Program-made: the position numbers and the translations under genes
Origin: Pseudomonas cannabina
GTDB taxonomy: Bacteria > Pseudomonadota > Gammaproteobacteria > Pseudomonadales > Pseudomonadaceae
NCBI RefSeq assembly: GCF_900100365.1
Contig: NZ_FNKU01000005.1
Location: 1 to 48,472 of the forward strand
Direction: 5' to 3'
DNA: 48,472 bases
The notes under the pieces: generated by a model
What the model saw: the letters and a program-made list of their open reading frames with translations, nothing else
Databases searched by the model: none
Told to the model about the DNA's origin: nothing
Shown here: one piece after another, positions 31,945-38,466 of the stretch
Layout: every line of letters begins with the position of its first letter
Numbering within the stretch: the first letter of the stretch is position 1

Positions 31945-32010
31945 ATCGCCCCCTGATACGTCCGCATTTTCAAACCTTTCCATGTACCGCCACGCAGTCG
32001 GCTATGCCCG
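31945..32010 (+). repeat. shared leader sequence, copy 1
   Basis: CGCCCCCTGATAC, then TCCGCATTTTCAAACC, and ATGTACCGCCACGCAGTCGGC-like sequence. Related copies start at about 33054 and 35595. Each contains a short ATG-x-CGC-(C/T)AC frame. Here that frame (31982-32101) runs 39 codons (MYRHAVGYARKHLAGDSQWK...) and may be a small peptide. Confidence 0.65.
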
Positions 32011-32103
32011 GAAGCACCTTGCAGGAGATTCTCAATGGAAATATCAGAAGGATGCTTGGGCAACCTTTGTCGTGCCGAAAATCCCGATGCGCAGTAGATG
32101 AGT

Positions 32104-32131
32104 GGAACCAAGAGTAGAAAGGGGCCACTTA
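32104..32131 (+). promoter_or_regulatory. hrp box upstream of the GH25 lysozyme gene
   Basis: GGAACC-N15-CCACTTA, a perfect match to the HrpL promoter consensus GGAACC-N15/16-CCACNNA, ending 75 bases before the GTG start of the lysozyme gene and oriented toward it. Chance occurrence of all defined positions at allowed spacing is small. The other consensus hrp box in the window is that of avrB. Confidence 0.85.
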
Positions 32132-32206
32132 TAACGTTGGCAGTGTCTTTAAAGAACTGCTGATACTAGTTATAAAGTTTCCCGATACGAAAAACAGGAG
32201 AGATTC

Positions 32207-32830
32207 GTGAGTACAAATAGCAAAGGTATTGACCTGTCGCATTTTCAAGGTAATGTCGATTTTAAAAAAGTTTCTGAGGCTGGCATTGAGTATGCCTTTA
32301 TCAAAGCAACAGAAGGCGCTACCGTACAGGATGCAAAATATACCACGTATCGTACTGACGCTAGAGCTGTCGGAATAAAAACGGGGGCATATCATTACTT
32401 TCGAGCGCTCAGTAGCACGCCGGAAGCACAGCGAGATAACATCGTTAGTACACTTACTGCTGTCGGCTTCGATGCGTGTACTGAGATTTTTGCCATCGAT
32501 TTGGAACTAGCGGGCAACGAAAAAGCTACCCCGGACGAAATGGCTGATAACCTTAATAAGCTGCTGACTTTATTGGAAAGCGAAAAAATTCTACAGGGGA
32601 AAAAACCATTTATATATTGCAATAACAATTTCTGGATGAATAATATTTCAGGAGGTAAATATGCTTTTAGTGAATACCCTCTGTGGATCGCTAATTGGGA
32701 TGTTAGCGAACCTGAAGTTCCATCTACATGGAAAGTAGCAGGTAAAAGCTGGTCGATTTGGCAGCACAGTAACAAAGGTCGCATCGATGGCATTGAGGCT
32801 GATGTAGATCTTGATTGGGTCCGTATTTGA
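32207..32830 (+). CDS. GH25 lysozyme (muramidase), predicted HrpL-regulated
   Basis: 207 residues from GTG 32207. Typical GH25 order: KGIDLSHFQGNVDFKKVSEA (catalytic Asp9 region), YAFIKATEGATVQD, GAYHYFRALSS with AQRDNIVSTL, FAIDLELAG (Asp98/Glu100) and a late WIANWD and WQHSN. It hydrolyses the N-acetylmuramic acid-N-acetylglucosamine bond. There is no signal peptide and no membrane segment; the domain starts at residue 7, so no long type III signal is obvious. Visibly more AT-rich than the virB genes around it. It lies inside the split VirD4 locus and is followed by an IS5-like MITE. Confidence 0.9.
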   Translation: MSTNSKGIDLSHFQGNVDFKKVSEAGIEYAFIKATEGATVQDAKYTTYRTDARAVGIKTGAYHYFRALSSTPEAQRDNIVSTLTAVGFDACTEIFAIDLELAGNEKATPDEMADNLNKLLTLLESEKILQGKKPFIYCNNNFWMNNISGGKYAFSEYPLWIANWDVSEPEVPSTWKVAGKSWSIWQHSNKGRIDGIEADVDLDWVRI

Positions 32831-32862
32831 TCCAATGATTTTGCAATTGAACTAAGCGCTAA

Positions 32863-32961
32863 GGAGTCGCTGATTCATTCGATTTTTCGTCCCGGCAACG
32901 CTCTGGATGCCTTGATTTATCCGGGTGCAATAGCTGGGTTTCAGAATAAATCAGCGGCTCC
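32863..32961 (-). mobile_element. 99-bp IS5-like MITE, copy in inverse orientation
   Basis: GGAGTCGCTGATTCATTCG and GAATAAATCAGCGGCTCC ends. The reverse complement aligns along its whole length with the element at 16265-16363. Flanks are CTAA and TTAA, so the duplication is imperfect. Confidence 0.75.
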
Positions 32962-33053
32962 TTAATACGAGCCAGAGGGATCCTTCAGTCGTAGATAATC
33001 TGAGCCAAAAAGCGCGCTGATTGCGACCCGTTACAAGTAGTCATTACGCGCGT

Positions 33054-33147
33054 ATCACCTCCTGATACCCCCGCACTTTCAAACCATCCCAATGCACCGC
33101 TACGCAGACGGCTGAAGCCGCCTGGCGTCGAGCTGTGCCTGACCTTA
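33054..33147 (+). repeat. shared leader sequence, copy 2
   Basis: CACCTCCTGATACCCCCGCAC, then TTTCAAACCATCCCAATGCAC, and further GCCGCCTGGCG with AGCTGTGCCT. The second half matches copy 3 (35595-35691) better than copy 1. It stands directly before the GHKL-ATPase gene. Its short ATG frame stops after seven codons. Confidence 0.65.
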
Positions 33148-33157
33148 CCTTACCTAT

Positions 33158-35587
33158 ATGAGGTGTACCGTGCTGCTACCTTTTGAGCTGGACCCTGAAA
33201 TCATTCAACACATCATCCATAGTCAGGCCGGATCCATCGGCAAGGCCATCATCGAGCTGGTGATGAACTCTGTAGACGCCGATGCCACCGCATTGCGCCT
33301 GACCATGACCAAAGAGGGTTTTCACTGCGCTGATGACGGTCGCGGCTTTGCCAGCCGTGAAGACGTACTGCGCTACTTCGGACGCTTTGGGACACCGCAC
33401 CAGGAAGGCGATGCCACCTATGGCCGGTTTCGCTTGGGCCGGGGTCAGATCATGGCGCACGCCAAAACACGTTGGGCTTCCAACGATTGGCAGATGACCG
33501 TTGATACCCGCTCGATGGGCTACAACTACGAGCTGGACGATCTTGAACACGGCGCACCGGGTTGCTCCATCGAGGGCATCTGGTACGAACCGCTCAACGA
33601 TTTGGAGTTGATGTCTGCCGTTCAGGAGATTCGTGACCTGGTGCGCTACACCCGCATCAGCGTTGAACTCAATGGCCGTGTCATTACGCGCGATCCTGCA
33701 ACGGAAAAATGGGACTTCGAGGATGAATACGCCTATTACCGGGCCAAGGAAGAAGGCGCGGTTTCGATCTACAACCAAGGCGTGCTGGTCCGTCACGATT
33801 CCTCGCACCTCTGGGGAGCTGGAGGCCTGATCGTGACCAAGCGGGCGATTGCCCTCAACGTCTCCCGTAGCGAGATACTGCGCAAGACCTGCCCGGTCTG
33901 GAAAGCCATCGCCAAGGTGTTCGGCCCGTTGGCCGATAAGGTCTCGGGAGAGTTGGGTGGACGACGCAAGACAGAAGCACGTCGAGCGCGATCAGCACTG
34001 TCGTTGCTCGGCGGTGCAGCTGATGTGGCCAAAATATTCTGCCATGAAGAAGTCATTACGGTGCTGCCAGGTAAACGGCATATCACCCTGATGGATTTTA
34101 TTGGCAAGGCGTTTCGTGAACACAAAGGCACCTACACCGTTGTTTTAAAGGGCAGTGACATACCCAAGGGCGAAGGCATTGCCGGGCAGCGCATCATCCA
34201 GGTACTGCATCCGCAAACGCTCGACCGCTTCGGTTGCCATAGCGTTGAAGATTTTGAAGATGTGCTGGAACGGGTGATTGCCAATGCCAGACCTGCCGTC
34301 AGTCACTGGTACCGAGACCTGACGGTGCCCCAGTGCGCCGCGTTTGCGACGGTCAAGAAGGCTTATGTCGAGCGAACATCGATTGTCGATGAGAAAAAAG
34401 CGCTGGACAAAGAAACGCGCCGGGCCTGGATCGCGTTGCGCTGGTGCCTGCAACACTACGCCGGTGCCTGTGTTGGGGCTGAACGCTGGAGAGATGGCAC
34501 CGTTCGGCATAGCAAAGACCTCCTGGCGGTGTTGCTTGGTGAATCGAACACCAGTGAAGCGTGGACGGATGGTAAAACATACCTGGCCATCAACCGCACT
34601 ATCGTCCAACGCCTTAAATCTGAGCCCATGAAAACGGCGGCCTATATCTTCGGGCTGGTCGAGCACGAGGTGGCGCACCAGGGCGACAGCCTGGCGTGCG
34701 GGCATGACGAAGCGTTCTATCAGCGTTTCCATGACATTTCCCTGCGCATGGCACCCGAGCGTCAGCGGTTCATGCACAAGTGGTTGATGAAATACACCAC
34801 GAGCATGGAAATGGAAGGCAAGAAAGCGACCGGCAGCGCTTGGGGAGAGCTTCACCTGGTGAGGCGTGTGGGCACTGGCCGTATGAAGCGCGGCTTGTCG
34901 GACGCCATCGATGACGATTCGGCGGATCCGATCGTTAGCACGCCGGTGCCGGAGCAGGACATGGCCTTGCTCAGCAGGATCAATGCCGGGTTAATTGATA
35001 AGGGCGTCTGCCCACCGCCGCCCGACTGGAACAGGGTCATCGAGCAGGCCAAGGCCGATCAGGTGGCGAACAGCGAGCGGTTGCGCGCTAAACGGGAAGC
35101 CGATGAGGCTGAATATGAGCGGATCAGTCAGGCGCTTGATGAGGCCACAGAGAAAGCGAAGCCCGAAGTCGCCCGGATTCTGGACATGCCGTTAGCGGAC
35201 ATTCCAGCCGGTGCCCTGGACTACCTCGGTCATTTGCTGGCCACTGGAAGCGATGAACAGGAGATACGCAGTGAATGGGAATGCCAGTTCGCAGAGCCTG
35301 AAGATATTCCAGCCGCAGCTCTGGAGTATTTGCTGACAACCGGCGGCGACGCGCAGGAGATGCGCAGCGAAGACCAGGCCAATCTGGAGCAGCTGGCTGC
35401 GGACCAGGCAGATGATCCACGCTGTAAGTTAGCTAAGGAATACCACGGCATGGTCGAGCCTGGCGAAACCTGGTGGGTGCTTGAACGCAATGCTGCCGCT
35501 GCCGGTTTCTGGCGTGTCGAGGACTACTTGAAGTGGCGACATGCCGATCAATTGCTACTCGGATTATTGCGGGGACTGCGCAAATAA
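33158..35587 (+). CDS. large GHKL ATPase with a HEVAH metalloprotease-like motif
   Basis: 809 residues. The N-terminal GHKL (gyrase/Hsp90/MutL-type) ATP site is complete: IIELVMNSVDAD (Glu33, Asn37, Asp40), ADDGRGF (Asp60) and YGRFRLGRGQIM, a MORC/MutL-like arrangement. Around residues 500-520 it has LVEHEVAHQGDSLACGHDEA, giving HExxH at 503-507 and a further GH-x-x-A-F at 515-520, like SprT-type zinc proteases. The C-terminal region is acidic and helical with an internal repeat (ATGSDEQEIRSE; TTGGDAQEMRSE). No signal or membrane segment. Function unknown; ATP-gated proteolysis or protein remodelling during DNA transfer is conceivable. Confidence 0.75.
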   Translation: MRCTVLLPFELDPEIIQHIIHSQAGSIGKAIIELVMNSVDADATALRLTMTKEGFHCADDGRGFASREDVLRYFGRFGTPHQEGDATYGRFRLGRGQIMAHAKTRWASNDWQMTVDTRSMGYNYELDDLEHGAPGCSIEGIWYEPLNDLELMSAVQEIRDLVRYTRISVELNGRVITRDPATEKWDFEDEYAYYRAKEEGAVSIYNQGVLVRHDSSHLWGAGGLIVTKRAIALNVSRSEILRKTCPVWKAIAKVFGPLADKVSGELGGRRKTEARRARSALSLLGGAADVAKIFCHEEVITVLPGKRHITLMDFIGKAFREHKGTYTVVLKGSDIPKGEGIAGQRIIQVLHPQTLDRFGCHSVEDFEDVLERVIANARPAVSHWYRDLTVPQCAAFATVKKAYVERTSIVDEKKALDKETRRAWIALRWCLQHYAGACVGAERWRDGTVRHSKDLLAVLLGESNTSEAWTDGKTYLAINRTIVQRLKSEPMKTAAYIFGLVEHEVAHQGDSLACGHDEAFYQRFHDISLRMAPERQRFMHKWLMKYTTSMEMEGKKATGSAWGELHLVRRVGTGRMKRGLSDAIDDDSADPIVSTPVPEQDMALLSRINAGLIDKGVCPPPPDWNRVIEQAKADQVANSERLRAKREADEAEYERISQALDEATEKAKPEVARILDMPLADIPAGALDYLGHLLATGSDEQEIRSEWECQFAEPEDIPAAALEYLLTTGGDAQEMRSEDQANLEQLAADQADDPRCKLAKEYHGMVEPGETWWVLERNAAAAGFWRVEDYLKWRHADQLLLGLLRGLRK

Positions 35588-35594
35588 ATAGCCA

Positions 35595-35691
35595 CATCGC
35601 CCCCTGATACACCCGCATTTTCAGACCATCCCCATGCAACGCCACACAGTCATCTACCAGCCGCCTGGCGTTTGGCTGTGCCTACTCAAAG
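35595..35691 (+). repeat. shared leader sequence, copy 3
   Basis: CGCCCCCTGATACACCCGCA, then TTTTCAGACCATCCCCATGCA, with CCGCCTGGCGTTTGGCTGTGC further on. It lies between the GHKL gene and the first lipoprotein gene. Its short frame (starting MQRHTVIYQPPG) continues in frame into the lipoprotein gene. Confidence 0.65.
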
Positions 35692-35702
35692 GAAATATGA
35701 TC

Positions 35703-35936
35703 ATGAATGTACGTACCGCACTGACCTTGTCCGCTGTATTCATGCTGTCCCTGACCGGCTGTGCCACCCAGTCACAGGTTGATGAACAGACCCATCTGCT
35801 CGAAGTCATCAACGCCTCGCTCAAGCAGATTCAGGCCAACCAGCAGCAGTCCATCGATCTGCAAAAACTCCAGGCTGATCTTCAGCAGCAAAGCAACAAC
35901 GAACAGGCGCTTCAGCGTCAAGCCGGGAGCCGCTGA
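35703..35936 (+). CDS. small lipoprotein, copy 1
   Basis: 77 residues from ATG 35703 (AAAGGA upstream). Signal peptide with lipobox MLSLTGCATQSQ, then a Gln-rich coiled coil (LKQIQANQQQSIDLQKLQAD). Nearly the same as the gene at 36151-36384. The stop overlaps the next start (TGATG). It could anchor or space the downstream coupling-protein ATPase in the envelope, which is an inference from coupling alone. Confidence 0.75.
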   Translation: MNVRTALTLSAVFMLSLTGCATQSQVDEQTHLLEVINASLKQIQANQQQSIDLQKLQADLQQQSNNEQALQRQAGSR

Positions 35937-36154
35937 TGGCCAGAGCTAAATCGCAACCCATCAGCCCGGACAATCCCCAAGAACGTATTGAAGAGCATCC
36001 CGCGTTCTTGCTCGGCAAGCACCCCACGGAGGATTCGTTTCTGCTGGCTGCTCCGCCAGGTTCCGGCAAGCCCGTAGGGGTTGTGATTCCCAGTTTGCTC
36101 CGTTATCCCGATTCGGTTGTCGTCCACGATCCCATCAAGGATTCCAAACTATGA
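35936..36154 (+). pseudogene. truncated duplicate of the VirD4 ATPase-part start
   Basis: 72 residues: MARAKSQPISPDNPQERIEE, then HPAFLLGKHPTEDSF and LLAAPPGSGKPVGVVIPSLL, a duplicate of the first 75 residues of the gene at 36384. It keeps GSGK in the P-loop but lacks the SYGQQFVM segment and ends after DPIKDSKL. It overlaps its neighbours by ATGA/TGATG, so it is still translated in a coupled chain. Confidence 0.75.
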
Positions 36155-36384
36155 ACGTTCGTACCGCACTGACCCTGTCCGCTGTATTCATGCTGTCCCT
36201 GACCGGCTGCGCGACTCAGTCACAGCTTGATCGACAGGCGAACCAGCTCGAAGTCATCAGCGCCTCGCTCAAGCAGATACAGGCCAACCAGCAGCAGTCC
36301 ATCGAGCTGCAAAAACGCCAGGCTGATCTTCAGCAGCAAAGCAACAACGAACAGGCGCTTCAGCGTCAAGCGAGGAGCCGCTGA
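36151..36384 (+). CDS. small lipoprotein, copy 2
   Basis: 77 residues, about 85-90 percent like copy 1 by eye: MLSLTGCATQSQLDRQANQL, with the same Gln-rich coiled coil. Its start overlaps the stop of the truncated VirD4 duplicate, and its stop overlaps the VirD4 ATPase start (TGATG). A lipidated coiled coil directly coupled to the coupling protein is unusual. Confidence 0.78.
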   Translation: MNVRTALTLSAVFMLSLTGCATQSQLDRQANQLEVISASLKQIQANQQQSIELQKRQADLQQQSNNEQALQRQARSR

Positions 36385-38036
36385 TGGCCAAAGCCAAACC
36401 ACAACCCATCAGCCCGGACAATCCACAAGAGCGGATCGAGGAGCATCCTGCATTCCTCATGGGTAAGCACCCCACCAAAGACGTATTTTTGGCCAGTTAC
36501 GGCCAACAGTTTGTGATGTTGGCTGCGCCCCCAGGCTCGATGAAAGGCGTCAGTGCGGTGATCCCCAACCTGTTGAGCTACCCCGATTCAATGGTGGTCA
36601 ACGATCCGAAATTCGAAAACTGGGATGTTACTTCGGGCTTTCGCGCCTCAGCTGGCCACAAGGTCTACCGCTTTTCGCCGGAGCGCCTGGAAACGCACCG
36701 CTGGAACCCGGTCAGTGCCATTAGCCGCGACCCGCTGTACCGGCTAGGCGATATTCGTACCCTGGCCCGCGTGCTGTTTGTCTCCGACAACCCGAAAAAC
36801 CAGGAGTGGTACAACAAGGCCGGTAACGTCTTCTCATCCATCCTGCTGTACCTGATGGAAACCCCGGCCATGCCTTGTACGTTGCCCCAGGCCTACGAAA
36901 TTGGCTCATTGGGTACCGGGATGGGGGCATGGGCTCAGCAGATCATCGAGCTGCGCAGCACCGGCCCTAATGCATTGACCGTTGAAACCCTGCGCGAATT
37001 GAACGGTGTGTTCGAGGCCTCGAAAAACAAGAGCAGCGGTTGGTCCACCACCGTGGATATCGTGCGTGACGTGTTGTCGGTGTATGCCGAAAAGACGGTG
37101 GCCTGGGCCGTGTCAGGGGATGACATCGACTTTGCCAAAATGCGTGAGGAGAAGACCACCGTTTACTTTAGCGTGACGGAAGGAAACCTGAAGAAGTACG
37201 GCCCGCTGATGAACCTGTTCTTCACTCAGGCCATACGGCTCAATTCCAAGGTCATTCCCGAGCAAGGGGGGCACTGTGCGGACGGGACGCTTCGGTACAA
37301 ATACCAACTGGCCCTGATGATGGACGAATTCGCCATCATGGGCCGCATGGAAATCATGGAAACCGCGCCTGCACTGACCCGAGGTGCTGGACTGAGGTTT
37401 TTCCTCATCTTCCAGGGCAAGGATCAGATCCGCGCTATTTATGGCGAGGAAGCGGCCAACGGCATCATGAAGGCAATCCACAACGAAATTGTGTTCGCCC
37501 CCGGTGACATCAAGCTGGCCGAGGAATACAGCAGGCGCTTGGGCAACACGACTGTGCGTGTCCATAACCAGTCATTGAACAGGCAGAAGCACGAGATTGG
37601 TGCTCGGGGTCAAACCGATAGTTATAGCGAGCAGCCCCGGCCCTTGATGCTCCCCCAAGAGGTGAACGAGTTACCTTTTGACAAGCAATTGATTTTTGTC
37701 CAAGGCAACCGGCAGACAGAGCCCATGAAAATCCTGGCGCGCAAGATCATTTACTTCGAAGAGGAAGTGTTTAAAGCGCGAAAGAATATGACGCCTCCGC
37801 CTTTGCCGGTCGGAGACGCCACCAAAATCGATGCGCTCACCGTGCCGGTGCGCACCGTCGAAGCCAAGGTGGCTGTGGCCGACACCAAGCCCATGCAGGC
37901 CGAACAACGGCAGCGCTGGAATCCCAAAGACAAAGCGTCCGAAGTGGCTCAGGCCGAAGCGGACAAGGCACAGCCAGTTGAGGTCGAGCCTGATCCAGAG
38001 CCTGTGCAGGCTGACGACACCTCCGAACCGATGTAG
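36384..38036 (+). CDS. virD4: VirD4/TraG coupling protein, ATPase part
   Basis: 550 residues without a membrane anchor. It begins MAKAKPQPISPDNPQERIEE, then HPAFLMGKHPTKDVFLASYG and the P-loop region MLAAPPGSMKGVSAVIPNLL at about residues 46-65. The expected GSGKG reads GSMKG, so the glycine before the lysine is Met53. Later motifs are intact: SMVVNDPKFENWD, LALMMDEFAIMGRME (Walker B) and FFLIFQGKDQIRAIYG. It couples the relaxase-DNA complex to the VirB channel. The missing anchor may be supplied by the 118-residue protein at 31575. Confidence 0.9.
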   Translation: MAKAKPQPISPDNPQERIEEHPAFLMGKHPTKDVFLASYGQQFVMLAAPPGSMKGVSAVIPNLLSYPDSMVVNDPKFENWDVTSGFRASAGHKVYRFSPERLETHRWNPVSAISRDPLYRLGDIRTLARVLFVSDNPKNQEWYNKAGNVFSSILLYLMETPAMPCTLPQAYEIGSLGTGMGAWAQQIIELRSTGPNALTVETLRELNGVFEASKNKSSGWSTTVDIVRDVLSVYAEKTVAWAVSGDDIDFAKMREEKTTVYFSVTEGNLKKYGPLMNLFFTQAIRLNSKVIPEQGGHCADGTLRYKYQLALMMDEFAIMGRMEIMETAPALTRGAGLRFFLIFQGKDQIRAIYGEEAANGIMKAIHNEIVFAPGDIKLAEEYSRRLGNTTVRVHNQSLNRQKHEIGARGQTDSYSEQPRPLMLPQEVNELPFDKQLIFVQGNRQTEPMKILARKIIYFEEEVFKARKNMTPPPLPVGDATKIDALTVPVRTVEAKVAVADTKPMQAEQRQRWNPKDKASEVAQAEADKAQPVEVEPDPEPVQADDTSEPM

Positions 38037-38076
38037 TCCCCCCACCGGCGCCATCCGGCGTCAGCAGGAGCAAAAC

Positions 38077-38439
38077 ATGAATACCTTCAGCAAAACGGCT
38101 GACCGCCAGGGTCATGTCGCTGGCAACGCCGTGCCTGGTCGCGGCAAAACGCGGGTCTGCGCACTGTTTGCGGTGTGCCTGTTGGGCAGTGGCTCAGCCT
38201 TCGCCGGTGACCCGTGCAAGTCCGTGCTGTGCCTCTACGGCAGGTTCACCGGCAACAGCGGTGGCAGCGAATGCCGCAGCGCCGAACAGGACTACTTCAG
38301 CATTCTGGTCAAGAAGCACGGGAACATCAGATGGAGCCAGACCGCCACGGCGCGCCAGGACTACCTCAACAGCTGCCCCGGTGCTGATCGCGGATACACC
38401 CAAAAAATCAACGACAAGTTCGGCAAGGTCCAGGGCTAA
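38077..38439 (+). CDS. TrbM/KikA-like exported protein
   Basis: 120 residues from ATG 38077 (CAGGAGC upstream). A signal-like segment ends at SAFAGDP. The mature part has CKSVLCLYGRFTGNSGGSEC, then AEQDYFSILV and NSCPGAD, the cysteine pattern of the TrbM/KikA family of transfer-associated periplasmic proteins. It follows the coupling-protein gene and precedes topB. Confidence 0.75.
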   Translation: MNTFSKTADRQGHVAGNAVPGRGKTRVCALFAVCLLGSGSAFAGDPCKSVLCLYGRFTGNSGGSECRSAEQDYFSILVKKHGNIRWSQTATARQDYLNSCPGADRGYTQKINDKFGKVQG

Positions 38440-38466
38440 GCCCCACGTCACAAGAAGGAGAACACC

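Noticed and set aside
32035..32097. 20-codon ORF with AGGAG upstream, before the lysozyme hrp box
   Set aside because: Very short, no similarity, and overlaps another frame of the leader repeat; not enough to call a gene.
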